From assembly GCF_965279055.1 (NCBI RefSeq), contig NZ_OZ257125.1, positions 682,001 through 746,000 on the forward strand: a stretch of DNA of 64,000 nt. The letters run 5' to 3'. The DNA comes from Hydrocarboniphaga sp965279055. GTDB lineage: Bacteria > Pseudomonadota > Gammaproteobacteria > Nevskiales > Nevskiaceae. How positions within the stretch are numbered: the first letter of the stretch is position 1; the number at the start of each line of letters is the position of its first letter. This document shows positions 34,166 through 43,503 of the stretch, piece after piece. The notes below the pieces were generated by a model. It was not told where the DNA came from, did not search any database, and saw only the letters and a list, made by a program, of their open reading frames with translations. Position numbers and translations under genes: made by a program.

Positions 34166-36916
34166 TCAGGCCGCCTGGTCGAGCACCTCGTCGTCATCGC
34201 CGTGGATGATGACCAGGCCCTTGTCGCCGTCGAGTGTGATCATCGCGCCGTCCGGCACCAGGCGCAGCGCGCCCTCGATCTGCACGCCGGGCAGGCCGTA
34301 TTCGCGCGCCAGCAGCGCGCCGTGCGAGATCAGGCCGCCGGTTTCCAGCACGATGCCCTTGATCAGCATGAACACCGGCGTCCAGCCCGGGTCGGTGGCA
34401 TGCACGATCAGGATTTCGCCCTTCTTGACGCGGCCGATCTGCGACAGTTCATGCACCACGCGCGCGATGCCGGTGACCTTGCCGGTGCTGGTGGTCTTGC
34501 CGCGCAGGACGCCGTCGCCGGAGATTTCCGGCTCGTCGATCGGCGCCGGACGGCCACCCTGGATGAACGGCGCCGGATGCACCTGCTTCTTGTCGATCTT
34601 GTGGAAGTTCTTGCCGCGCACGTCGATCTTGGCACGGGTCAGGCGCTTGTTCTCCTTGCCTTCGAGCACCAGGTACAGCTCGTCCATGGTCAGGAAATAC
34701 GCTTCCTTGTAGTGATTCAGGCCGCCGCGCTCGACGCAGCGGCGACCGATTTCCTCGAACGCGAGCTTGATGCAGTAAGTCGACCAGTCCATGACTTCGC
34801 GCTCGTTGTCGCGGAACTCCAGACTGTTGTGCGAGAAGTCGATCAGGAACTGGAACAGCTTGGCCTTGAACACGCCCATGCCCGGCTGCGATTTGAGGTT
34901 GTCGTAAACGTGCTTGATCGTCTCCTCGAGCTTGGCGCGCATCTTCTCTTCCATGATCAGCGGATCGGGCATGCCCATCAGGCCCGGCAGCATGCGGAAG
35001 TCGACCATGATGCTGTCGGCGCGGCGGTCGAAGTAGATGTCGCGGTCGGGGTGGCCGCGATGGCCGCGCAGCCGCACGTGCTCTTCGTACCTCTTGCGGA
35101 ACGCCGGGCCGTCGACGCACTGATCCAGGAAATTGAAGAAACGCTCGTCCGGATATTTCTCGAACAGCGACAGCAGCTCCGGCGACTTGTAGATGAAGTT
35201 CGCCAGTTCCCACGATGCGTGATTCTCGATGCCGGTGATGGTCGGATGGCGCGTGCCGGTCATCAGGTCCATGAAGATCGTCGGACGGCCGCCGGTGTAC
35301 CAGTTCTCGGTGATCCAGCCGATCCAGCCCAGGCTTTCGCCCATGTACCAGAGCAGGCCGTACCATGGCGGATCGTAGGACGCGACTTCTTCTCGGATGA
35401 CGTCGCTGAGCAGCTGTTTGACCTCAGCGTCGGACATCGCGCCGAGTTCAGCACGAGTGCGCGGGCGCGTGTAGTTGCGATAGTCCGGGCTCTTGATGAA
35501 CTTGTCGCGGATCGCCTTCCACCAGGCCAGGCCCATGTCCGGACGCATGGTTTCGGTGCGGTTGAAGAACTCGATGTAGCGCTCCCAGTCGAACGGCGCG
35601 GCCATCGCTTCTTCGTGGTACATCTTTGGAATCTTGTGCAGCATACCGGCCCGCAGCTGCGGCGGGATCGAGCCCTTGATGCGCTCCAGATCCGCTTCGA
35701 CGTTGTAGTACGACACGCCCTTGTAATACGTCCACAGGCGGCGTGAGGAGTAGTCCTGCTCGGGGAAGCCGGCCACCTGTACGCCGACGCTATGGCACTG
35801 GTTCAGGCCCCAGCAGCGCCACGAGAACATCAGCGGCGAAATCGCGCCAGTCCACATTTCCTCAGGAAAAACTCGTGACCAGATGGTATCGAAACGCACC
35901 GCGTCGTCGTTGCCCTGGACGCTTTCGGTGACGTCCGAGTCCCAGGAGAATTCGACGCCGGTGATCGGGCGCGACTGCAGCACGTAGAACTTGCCGCCGG
36001 CATAGCCCCACTCGATGTCCTGCGGGAAGCCGTCGTAGGCTTTCTGGATCAGTACGCCGATCGCGGCGAGCTGCCCGACCTGATCGTCGTTGAACGTGAA
36101 CACGGCGGACTTGGCTTCCGGCACGTCGGCGTGGACAGTGCCTTTGCCGGTGTCCGGATTGCGGATCACCATGACTTTCTTGGTGCCGAGCGTGCGGTTT
36201 AGCACCTTCAGGCTCTTGTCGCGCACGATGTATTCGTCGGGCGTGACGATACCCGATACCACGGCTTCGCCAAGGCCCCAGCTTGCGTTGATGAAGATCT
36301 GGTCAGTGGCGGTGTTGATCGGGTTGCCGGTGAACATCACGCCGGCGACTTCGGATTCGACCATCATCTGCACGACCACGGCGATCGACGGAAACAGCGT
36401 GAAGCCCTGGGTTTTGCGATAAGCAACCGCGCGCGCGGTCCACAGGCTCGCCCAGCAGCGCTTGACCGCGTCGATGACGTCGTCGCCACCGCGGATGTCC
36501 AGATAGGTGTCGTGCAGGCCGGCGAACGAGGCGCCGTCGAGGTCCTCTGCGGTACCGGAGGAGCGCACGGCGACGTAAAGTTGATCGCCGAGCTTGGCAT
36601 AGTCGGCCTTGATGATGTCAGCGATATTTGCTGGCACCTCGGTGGAGGTGATCAGGCTGCGGATTTCGGCGACGGCCCTGTCCAGCGCATCGGCATCGGC
36701 GTAGTTCACCTTCGACAGCATCGATACGACGCGGTCCTTGATCCCGGCGATGTGCGCCGTATAAGCCGCGGTGCCGACGACGTAGCCCGGCGGCACGTCG
36801 AAGCCTTTCTGCGTCATGCGGCCGAGATTCGCACCTTTGCCGCCGACTATGTCCAGATCGGTTGCCGACGGCTCGGCAAACCAATGGGTGTAGACCACGC
36901 TTTCGCTATCTGACAT
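34166..36916 (-). CDS. PEP-synthase/rifampin-phosphotransferase-like dikinase
   Basis: The 916-residue protein has an N-terminal PPDK/PEP-synthase ATP-grasp domain (about 1-340: VGGKGANLGRM, VAVRSSGTAEDLDGASFAG, PINTATDQIFINASWGLGE, EWGYAGGKFYVLQSRP). A long middle region without pyruvate/PEP-domain motifs follows, then a C-terminal swivelling phosphohistidine domain with His865 in GGLISHGALLAREYGLPG. This three-part order is that of rifampin phosphotransferases, which use ATP to phosphorylate a small molecule (releasing AMP and phosphate), and is related to phenylphosphate synthase. ATG 36916 follows GGAGGA. The middle domain probably defines an unknown acceptor. A TetR gene lies immediately upstream, and catabolic genes surround it. 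Confidence 0.8.
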   Translation of the reverse strand: MSDSESVVYTHWFAEPSATDLDIVGGKGANLGRMTQKGFDVPPGYVVGTAAYTAHIAGIKDRVVSMLSKVNYADADALDRAVAEIRSLITSTEVPANIADIIKADYAKLGDQLYVAVRSSGTAEDLDGASFAGLHDTYLDIRGGDDVIDAVKRCWASLWTARAVAYRKTQGFTLFPSIAVVVQMMVESEVAGVMFTGNPINTATDQIFINASWGLGEAVVSGIVTPDEYIVRDKSLKVLNRTLGTKKVMVIRNPDTGKGTVHADVPEAKSAVFTFNDDQVGQLAAIGVLIQKAYDGFPQDIEWGYAGGKFYVLQSRPITGVEFSWDSDVTESVQGNDDAVRFDTIWSRVFPEEMWTGAISPLMFSWRCWGLNQCHSVGVQVAGFPEQDYSSRRLWTYYKGVSYYNVEADLERIKGSIPPQLRAGMLHKIPKMYHEEAMAAPFDWERYIEFFNRTETMRPDMGLAWWKAIRDKFIKSPDYRNYTRPRTRAELGAMSDAEVKQLLSDVIREEVASYDPPWYGLLWYMGESLGWIGWITENWYTGGRPTIFMDLMTGTRHPTITGIENHASWELANFIYKSPELLSLFEKYPDERFFNFLDQCVDGPAFRKRYEEHVRLRGHRGHPDRDIYFDRRADSIMVDFRMLPGLMGMPDPLIMEEKMRAKLEETIKHVYDNLKSQPGMGVFKAKLFQFLIDFSHNSLEFRDNEREVMDWSTYCIKLAFEEIGRRCVERGGLNHYKEAYFLTMDELYLVLEGKENKRLTRAKIDVRGKNFHKIDKKQVHPAPFIQGGRPAPIDEPEISGDGVLRGKTTSTGKVTGIARVVHELSQIGRVKKGEILIVHATDPGWTPVFMLIKGIVLETGGLISHGALLAREYGLPGVQIEGALRLVPDGAMITLDGDKGLVIIHGDDDEVLDQAA

Positions 36917-36977
36917 CTGTCTTCCTCCAATCATGTCCTTCGCTGCAGAAAAACGAGGACGGGTTACCGCCATGCGT

Positions 36978-37655
36978 CTACATGGCGACGTTGGGCGGCG
37001 CTGTTATCGCGGCCGCCATCATTTCGATCGTGTCGTCGAACAATTCGTCGATCGGCAAATTCAATTCATCGCGGCGTCCGGCATGCTGGATGAAGGTGTT
37101 CAGGAACATCGTTCCGACTGCTTCCAAACGCAGCCACAGGCGGCGTTCTCCGAGAAACGAAAGACGCTTGCGCAGCAATTCGATCGCGGCGCGATAGCTG
37201 GCGCTGTTGGGGCTTTCGTAATCGATCGGATGCAGTACGCCGCGCGGCCTGTGAGTCGCGAGGTACGCGGCATGCAGCTTCAGATAGCTGATCTGGTGCA
37301 AATCGCGATACAGCCGGAAATTCGGCTCGAAGCAGATGCGGAGAATCCAGCGCAGGTCGTTGAGGCGGCCTTGGGCATCGGCCTGCTCAATCATCGCTTG
37401 ACGCTGCGGCTGTAACTGTCCCTCGCGCAGTTCGAAGATCGCCGCCAGCAAGCCAAGCTTGTTGCCGAAGTGGTACTGCACGGCGTTGTTGTTCTTCTGG
37501 TGCGCGGCCTGGCTGATCGCGCGCAGACCGACGGCATCGATGCCGAAGTCGCCGAACAGTTTCTCTGCAGAATGAATCAGGACCATGCGAGTGCGCTCAC
37601 TCTTTCCAGCTGGAGCATCGCTCGCGACCGAGTCGGCGGACGAAGCTTTTTTCAT
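36978..37655 (-). CDS. TetR-family regulator
   Basis: The 225-residue protein has an N-terminal TetR helix-turn-helix (RTRMVLIHSAEKLFGDFGID, then LRAISQAAHQKNNNAVQYHFGNKLGLLAAIF) and a variable ligand domain. ATG 37655 is preceded by AGGGGAAACG; an upstream ATG at 37763 would add a low-quality extension across the operator-like sequence. It lies 61 bases before the dikinase gene in the same direction, so the two may be cotranscribed, with this protein as repressor of the unit. Confidence 0.8.
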   Translation of the reverse strand: MKKASSADSVASDAPAGKSERTRMVLIHSAEKLFGDFGIDAVGLRAISQAAHQKNNNAVQYHFGNKLGLLAAIFELREGQLQPQRQAMIEQADAQGRLNDLRWILRICFEPNFRLYRDLHQISYLKLHAAYLATHRPRGVLHPIDYESPNSASYRAAIELLRKRLSFLGERRLWLRLEAVGTMFLNTFIQHAGRRDELNLPIDELFDDTIEMMAAAITAPPNVAM

Positions 37656-37700
37656 CGTTTCCCCTTTAGGGCGCCGAGTTTCTGCCGCCTCCCTATTTAT

Positions 37701-37737
37701 GTCAACTGACTTAATAATATTTTTACCAATAGGTAAA
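37701..37737. promoter_or_regulatory. Inverted repeats upstream of TetR gene (candidate operator)
   Basis: TTTACC-AATA-GGTAAA (37722-37737) is a perfect 16-bp palindrome, and GTCA-AC-TGAC (37701-37710) lies 11 bases away. Both sit in an AT-rich stretch just upstream of the TetR start at 37655, the usual place for an autoregulatory operator. Confidence 0.5.
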
Positions 37738-38195
37738 TTATCGGCGTTTTTGGTTCTTGACATGGGATATTTCTCTAATTTATAAGTTCGATGACTTAAA
37801 ACAGCTCACGGCCCAACGAAGGCCGGAGCGTGTGCCTGGAGGAGTGTCGCCGTAATTCTGATGCCTGTTGGTCGTGGATGTCGCGCAGCCGATGTCTGGC
37901 TGCCGAATCTCCCCGGTCATGGGCCGCGCCGAGATCGCAGCCCGCTGCGTGCATCGGCCAGGAGCGCCGCGCCACCTCTCCAGACAGCTGCAACAGCTGT
38001 ATCACGTCGTGCGATGGGAGAGAGAATATGAGCAACAGCGCAGCGCCCGCATCACGCCTGTCGACCAATTCGTTGGCGCCGCCAGGCAACCCGTTTGCGG
38101 TCGGCCATTCACATTCGTAAGAAAAACGTGGTTGGGCCTTGAAGGTCCCGACCGCCGCAATGCGTGTGTCGTACAAAAAACATCATGGAGAACGT
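37738..38195. other. About 460-bp non-coding stretch
   Basis: This region separates the leftward TetR/dikinase unit from the TonB receptor. The first 60 bases are AT-rich and probably hold divergent promoter elements. The remainder has only unsupported short frames. I see no RNA gene or repeat. Confidence 0.45.
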
Positions 38196-40757
38196 ATGCG
38201 ACTACTAGAAGGGGCGCTCGCCGCGAGCGTGCTGCTCAGCTCATCAATGACGCTGGCGCAGCAGAACACCGGCACGGAGGAACTCGGTGCAACCGATGCA
38301 ACGAACGCTAGCGGAGCTGCCGCCGCCGCCGATTCGCCTGCTGCTGCGCTGCCGGAACCCAGCAGCGAGCCGCTTCCGCCGAGCGGCGATGTCGCCGCTT
38401 CGGTGCCTGCGGCGCCGCCCGCCGACGCGCCTGCCGAGGCTGAACCGACACGCGAGCGCGCGCGCAGCGCGTTGGTCGAAGAGGTGATCGTCACCGCGCA
38501 GAAGCGTGAAGAAAAACTCGCCAACGTGCCGATCTCGATCCAGGCTTTTAGCCCGGAAGCCCTGGCTGCGCGCGGTATCGAAAGCCAGCTGGGCTTGACC
38601 CGCGCGGTGCCCAGTCTCGACGTCGGCAGCCAGGCAGGTTATGCCACGATCTTTCTGCGCGGCATCGGTACCGAAGCGTTCCTGACCGCCGATCCAAGTA
38701 TCGCGAGCTATGTCGATGGCGTGTACTTCCCGTTCTCTCCGACCTTCATCCAGGATTTCGCCGGCGTCGAAAGAGTCGAAGTGCTGAAGGGCCCGCAGGG
38801 CACCTTGTTCGGACGCAACGCGGTCGGTGGCGCGATCAGCGTCACCAGCAAGGCGCCGGATTTTGCCGCTCCGTCGACCAGCCTGGAGATGACCGTCGGC
38901 AACGACGGCCTGCTCAAGCCGCGCATCTATACGAACGTCCCGATCACGGACAACTTCGCGATGAACCTGAGCGCGTATTACTCCAATGCCGAGTCGTACC
39001 TGGAGGGCACCACCGCGGGACAGAAACCGCGAGACGAAATTAGCCAGGGTGTTCGCGTCAAGGCGCGCTGGGCGCCGCTGGATGAGCTCGATATCACGCT
39101 GGGCATGGTGCGCACCCGGAATCAGGGCAACGGTGCGGCTGGCGTCAACCTCCATCCAAGCCCTCTCGGACAGCTTGCGGGTATCCAGGCACCGGACAAT
39201 CCGCGTGCGGTCGAATCCGATGAGCGCCTATACGGCGTCTCCGATACGCAGCTGTTCAGTGGCCAGATCGTTTACAACGCGCCTTGGGTCGACGTGAAGC
39301 TGCTCGGCAGCCAGCAGCACGACAGTCTTCTCTACAACTACGACTTCGACAGCTCGCCCGAACCGCTGGTGTCGTTCGATGTGCCCGGCCATCCGGCGGA
39401 CATCCGACAGGGCGAACTGCAGCTGATCTCCAACGATTCGATGCCGTATGACGACTGGCTCAAGCTTACCGGCGGCGTATTCCTGTTCCACAACATCCAG
39501 GGCTTCAACCCGGTGGAAGTCACGGTCGCCAACTTCGATCCGACATCGCCGTCTAGTCTGCTATTCGGCACCTCGTACACCGACTTCCTGCCGCAGGGCA
39601 CCATCGACCAGCTGACCGAGGCCTTCGGTCCGAACGGCCTGCTTGCGCAGATCGCCGGCGGCGCACTGCCGGATGGCCGAGCGTATCGTGTGCGCGCTGT
39701 CGCGCGCATCGAAACGCAGTCGGCCGGTTATTACCTGCAAAGCACGATGAAGTTCACCGACTGGATGTCGCTGACGCTTGGCGGCCGCTACCAGAACGAA
39801 GAACGCAGCGTGTATCGCTCGAGCATCGATGTCGTCGCATTCCAGACCGCGATCGGCGAAACCCTGCTGGATCGTCCGCCGATCGTCTGGCAGAACGCGC
39901 GTGACGCCGATGGCAACGTCGTGCCCAACCACAAGCGCACCAAGGGCTTCTTCCCGAAAGTCACCGTCGACTTCCATCCGTTCCTGGACGACACGCTGGT
40001 GTTCGCGTCCTACCAGACGGCGAAGAAAGCCGCCGCTTTCAATGCGTTCGCGATCTACCTGCCGCCGCAGTACATCAAGCCGGAGGAAACCACGGCCTAT
40101 GAACTGGGCCTGCGCACCTCGCTGTTCGATGGTTTGACGCGTGTCAGTGCCGCGCTGTTTCGCTACGACATCAAGAACCTGCAGACGCAGTACGTATCGC
40201 TGGCTTCGGGTGGCGCTCTGGCTTTCGAAAACGCTCCGAAGGCACATTCCACCGGTATCGATTTCGACGCGACCACCGAGTTGTTCCCGAACCTGATCGA
40301 CGGCCTGGCGATGTCGCTCAACGGTGCCTTCATCGATGCGAAGTTCGGCACGTATACCAGCGCGGCGGGCTACAGCAAGACCACCGGCCTGTTCAGCCCG
40401 AACAACGACTTCAGCGGCAACCGCCAGACGCGCACGCCGAAGTTCTCGGGCACGGTGTCGCTGAGCAAGTTGTGGGTTGAAGGCAACAATGAAATCGAGC
40501 TGGGTTCCAACTACTACTACAACAGTGGTTTCTACTACAGCGCGTCCAACGATCCGAACTACGAGCAGAAGTCCTACGGCCTGGTCGGCGCCTACGCGCG
40601 CTATCAGTACACGCCCTGGCATCTCGGCATTCGCGTGTTCGGTAACAACCTCACCGACAAGTTCTATACGCAGGGCGTGATCTCGACCGACTTCGGTGGC
40701 GTGTTCACCATCGCGCCGCCCATCACCTACGGCGCCACCGTTTCGTGGGAGTTCTGA
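38196..40757 (+). CDS. TonB-dependent outer-membrane receptor
   Basis: The 853-residue product has a signal peptide ending in LAQ, a long Ala/Pro/Glu-rich spacer, and a TonB-box region LVEEVIVTAQKREE at about residue 93. A plug domain (RVEVLKGPQGTLFGRNAVGGAISV) and a 22-strand-type barrel follow, ending in Phe (SWEF). This subgroup is abundant in sphingomonads and gammaproteobacteria that use lipophilic carbon sources. The true start is ATG 38196 with GGAG five bases upstream. The ligand is unknown; the following OmpA and catabolic genes suggest uptake of a hydrophobic substrate. Confidence 0.92.
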   Translation: MRLLEGALAASVLLSSSMTLAQQNTGTEELGATDATNASGAAAAADSPAAALPEPSSEPLPPSGDVAASVPAAPPADAPAEAEPTRERARSALVEEVIVTAQKREEKLANVPISIQAFSPEALAARGIESQLGLTRAVPSLDVGSQAGYATIFLRGIGTEAFLTADPSIASYVDGVYFPFSPTFIQDFAGVERVEVLKGPQGTLFGRNAVGGAISVTSKAPDFAAPSTSLEMTVGNDGLLKPRIYTNVPITDNFAMNLSAYYSNAESYLEGTTAGQKPRDEISQGVRVKARWAPLDELDITLGMVRTRNQGNGAAGVNLHPSPLGQLAGIQAPDNPRAVESDERLYGVSDTQLFSGQIVYNAPWVDVKLLGSQQHDSLLYNYDFDSSPEPLVSFDVPGHPADIRQGELQLISNDSMPYDDWLKLTGGVFLFHNIQGFNPVEVTVANFDPTSPSSLLFGTSYTDFLPQGTIDQLTEAFGPNGLLAQIAGGALPDGRAYRVRAVARIETQSAGYYLQSTMKFTDWMSLTLGGRYQNEERSVYRSSIDVVAFQTAIGETLLDRPPIVWQNARDADGNVVPNHKRTKGFFPKVTVDFHPFLDDTLVFASYQTAKKAAAFNAFAIYLPPQYIKPEETTAYELGLRTSLFDGLTRVSAALFRYDIKNLQTQYVSLASGGALAFENAPKAHSTGIDFDATTELFPNLIDGLAMSLNGAFIDAKFGTYTSAAGYSKTTGLFSPNNDFSGNRQTRTPKFSGTVSLSKLWVEGNNEIELGSNYYYNSGFYYSASNDPNYEQKSYGLVGAYARYQYTPWHLGIRVFGNNLTDKFYTQGVISTDFGGVFTIAPPITYGATVSWEF

Positions 40758-40822
40758 GCATGAACGCCCATCGCCCCAAGGATTGCAGCCACGATCAAGA
40801 ACCGGCTACGGAAATCTCAACC

Positions 40823-42220
40823 ATGCATGACTCTCGCCGCGCGCACAGCCTCGGCCTGGCGCTAGCCAGCGCCCTGTTCATCGGACTTCTCGGCCACGCT
40901 TCAACGGCAGCAGCCGACGATGCGCCTACGCCGTTCTATAAGGGCGCCTACGTCTCGCCCATGGCCAGCGGCGTATTCCCAACCGACAAGACGCCGCTCG
41001 ACAACGGCTACGGCGGCATACTTGCCGGTGGCTATCGAAGTAACTTCTACGCGATGGAAATCGCGCCGACGTATGGCGAGCAGAAGCCGGGCACGTTCAA
41101 GGGCATTGCGGTCAACGGCCTGCTGTTCCCGTTCCAGGGCCTGCCGAATCTGTACGGCACCATCGGCCTGTCCGGCATTCAGTACACCGACTACAAGGCC
41201 GACGGTGACAAGCTGCACTTCAACACCGTCAACGTCGATGGCGGTGTCGGCTACCTGCTGCCGCTGTCGGTCGGCCGCTACGACTTCGCGATCCGCGCGG
41301 AAGCGCGTTATCGCGTCGGTCGCCGCGAGAAGGAATACAACGATCGCGACATCGATATCGACGCGCCTCGCCGCTTCGAGCCGGTGCTGGTCAATGTCGG
41401 CCTGTATCTGCCGATCGGCCTGACGCCGCCGCCGGCGTCGCCGCCCGAAGTGGCCGCCGTGGTGCCAATCGCCAAGGCCTGCTCCGACGGCGCCGACAAC
41501 GACGGTGACGGCAAGTCCGACTATCCGGCCGATCCGGGCTGCGGCAGCGCCGACGACGATGACGAAACCGATCCACCGGCCTGCTCCGACGGCAAGGACA
41601 ACGATGGCGACGGCAAGATCGACTTCCCGGCCGACGCCGGCTGCAGTTCGCAGGAAGACAACGACGAAACCGATCCGTGCAGGGCGCCGTTACCGGGCGA
41701 GCGCATGTCGCTGGCGGGTTGCGGAACCGGTGACCTGATCGTGCTGCAGGGCGTGACCTTCGAGTTCGACAAGTCGCGCCTGACGCCGAACGCCAAAGTC
41801 ATTCTCGATGGCGTCAGCGACGAGTTGATCGCGCACCCGAATATCCTGTTCGAAATCGGCGGGCACACCGACTCGAAGGGCTCGGACGAGTACAACCAGC
41901 GGCTGTCTGAGCAGCGCGCCCACTCGGTACAGCGTTATCTGAGCGACAAGGGCATCGAGGCGCGCCGCATGACCGCAGTCGGTTACGGCGAAACCCAGCC
42001 GGTGGCCGACAACGACACCGACGAAGGGCGCGAGATGAATCGCCGCATCGAGCTGAAGATCACCGGCAGCGACGCGATGCCGCCGGTGTCGAGCGCAGGT
42101 CCGGCACCATCGATGGAAGCGCCGGCGGAAGCGGCAGCGCCCGCCGAGCCGGCCGTAGTCGAGCCTGCTGCTGCGGGGTCGGCTGAGCCAGCCGCCGCCG
42201 AGACGACGCCGTTCAACTAG
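40823..42220 (+). CDS. OmpA-family protein with calcium-binding-type repeats
   Basis: The 465-residue protein has a signal peptide (cleavage near STAAA), an eight-strand barrel-like N-terminal domain (about 40-210), and two tandem repeats rich in Asp and Cys (ACSDGADNDGDGKSDYPADP and ACSDGKDNDGDGKIDFPADA) of the thrombospondin-3 type. A peptidoglycan-binding OmpA domain follows (about 307-415: FEFDKSRLTPNA, GGHTDSKGSDEYNQRLSEQRA, MNRRIEL), then an Ala/Pro/Glu tail. It should link the outer membrane to peptidoglycan. ATG 40823 is favoured by the signal peptide; ATG 40760 is also in frame with GGGAG upstream. It follows the TonB receptor closely, so it is probably cotranscribed. Confidence 0.88.
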   Translation: MHDSRRAHSLGLALASALFIGLLGHASTAAADDAPTPFYKGAYVSPMASGVFPTDKTPLDNGYGGILAGGYRSNFYAMEIAPTYGEQKPGTFKGIAVNGLLFPFQGLPNLYGTIGLSGIQYTDYKADGDKLHFNTVNVDGGVGYLLPLSVGRYDFAIRAEARYRVGRREKEYNDRDIDIDAPRRFEPVLVNVGLYLPIGLTPPPASPPEVAAVVPIAKACSDGADNDGDGKSDYPADPGCGSADDDDETDPPACSDGKDNDGDGKIDFPADAGCSSQEDNDETDPCRAPLPGERMSLAGCGTGDLIVLQGVTFEFDKSRLTPNAKVILDGVSDELIAHPNILFEIGGHTDSKGSDEYNQRLSEQRAHSVQRYLSDKGIEARRMTAVGYGETQPVADNDTDEGREMNRRIELKITGSDAMPPVSSAGPAPSMEAPAEAAAPAEPAVVEPAAAGSAEPAAAETTPFN

Positions 42221-42310
42221 CGGTGATGTTCGCCCGGTGACGCCGCGCGCGTCGCTGCGTCACCGGGCCTGCGACTTTCATGCCGGCCGGTACCCCTCCG
42301 ACCGCACTCT

Positions 42311-42342
42311 CCCCCGGTATCGTGTCGGGGGCTTTCTATTTT
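42311..42342 (+). terminator. Probable intrinsic terminator after OmpA gene
   Basis: CCCCCG (42311-42316) pairs with CGGGGG (42326-42331) and is followed by a T-rich tail (CTTTCTATTTT). It lies about 90 bases past the OmpA stop. Confidence 0.65.
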
Positions 42343-42395
42343 CTCAGGCGGCGCGCCGCTGCGCCGCCTGCGCTGACGTCATAGCGAGGTTTTTC

Positions 42396-43340
42396 ATGCG
42401 TACGACGCTGCCGTTCCGCAATCTGCCGACGCTGGATCCGGCCAACGACGGCCGTCACCGGCTGCGCGATCTGCCGCTGGAGCGCGAGTCGATCCCGTAC
42501 ACCTTCGTGCTGCCCGATCAGCAGATCGCCGCGTTCTGCTATACCTGGGTCAACAAGGATTCACTAGCCGGCTCGGCTTTCGTGCTGTTCGGCAAGGGCG
42601 TGGGCGACGCGCCGATCGCAGAAGCCGTCGACGGCATCAAGGTGCCCGAGGTCATGAACTTCGACGACTGGCGCGTCGGCACCGTGCACCTCCAACACGA
42701 CCTGCAGTTCAACAAAGCCGAGTTGCGCCTCGAAGGCGAGCGCGCCGGCATTCATGCGCGTTTCGACGCGCTGCATCGACCCTACGCCTATGGCTTTCAT
42801 CCCGACGGCTGCCCGGATTACGCGGCGACCAACCGCATCGAGCAGGCCGGCCGCGTGCACGGCACGGTGCGCATCGGCGCGCGCGAGATCGCGTTCGACT
42901 CCTTCGGCGCGCGCGATCACAGCTGGGGTACGCGCGACTGGCAGATGCCGCAGCACTGGAAGTGGCTGCACGCGCAGGCCGGCCCGGACCTGTGCCTGCA
43001 TTTCTGGCAGTTTTATGCGCGCGGAAAGGTCGAGCTGCGCGGCTACGTGCTCAGCGAAGGCGTGATCGCCGAGGTCGACGATCTGGTGATCGATTTCGCC
43101 GTCGATGACCAGTGCAACCAGACCCACATCGAGCTGCAGCTGCACGACTCGGCGGGCCGCATCACAAAAATGACCGCCCACAACTATGCGCATTTTCCGC
43201 TTGTGCCAGGCCCGCACACGGTTCTCAACGAAGGCGCGATGATCTGCGAGATCAACGGCCGTACCGGGGTTGGCTGGTCCGAGTTCATGTGGCCGAGCAC
43301 GTACCTTGAGCACATGCGCGCCCGGCGCGCGGCCGGATAA
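42396..43340 (+). CDS. DUF7064/DUF7065-like (CrtC/AttH-fold) protein
   Basis: The 314-residue soluble protein has two lipocalin-like halves. The second contains the conserved GARDHSWGTRDW motif seen in hydroxyneurosporene synthase/AttH-like and DUF7064 proteins. Homologues cluster with steroid- and terpene-degradation genes and may bind or hydrate a lipophilic substrate, but no reaction is established. ATG 42396 has a weak GCGAGG upstream. A possible shorter relative lies at 23009-23554. Confidence 0.7.
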   Translation: MRTTLPFRNLPTLDPANDGRHRLRDLPLERESIPYTFVLPDQQIAAFCYTWVNKDSLAGSAFVLFGKGVGDAPIAEAVDGIKVPEVMNFDDWRVGTVHLQHDLQFNKAELRLEGERAGIHARFDALHRPYAYGFHPDGCPDYAATNRIEQAGRVHGTVRIGAREIAFDSFGARDHSWGTRDWQMPQHWKWLHAQAGPDLCLHFWQFYARGKVELRGYVLSEGVIAEVDDLVIDFAVDDQCNQTHIELQLHDSAGRITKMTAHNYAHFPLVPGPHTVLNEGAMICEINGRTGVGWSEFMWPSTYLEHMRARRAAG

Positions 43341-43503
43341 GCGCGTTCGCAGCCCGCCGCGACGCCGGCTATGGACAATCCGAGCGCGTCAATGCAAGCC
43401 TCGGGTTTGCGGCGGCAGGCAAGGGTCGGCCGTAAACGCATAGAATCGTCATGCACCCGGCGCCGCTGCTGTGGCGGCTGTCCGCTATCCAACAAGTTAG
43501 AGA

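Noticed and set aside
34001..35746. A 581-codon plus-strand frame opposite the dikinase
   Set aside because: No motif, no start signal, and the opposite strand has a clear PPDK/His-domain protein.
38028..38120. A short frame starting at ATG 38028 before the TonB receptor
   Set aside because: It has a fair upstream purine stretch but encodes only about 30 unremarkable residues and overlaps no known pattern.
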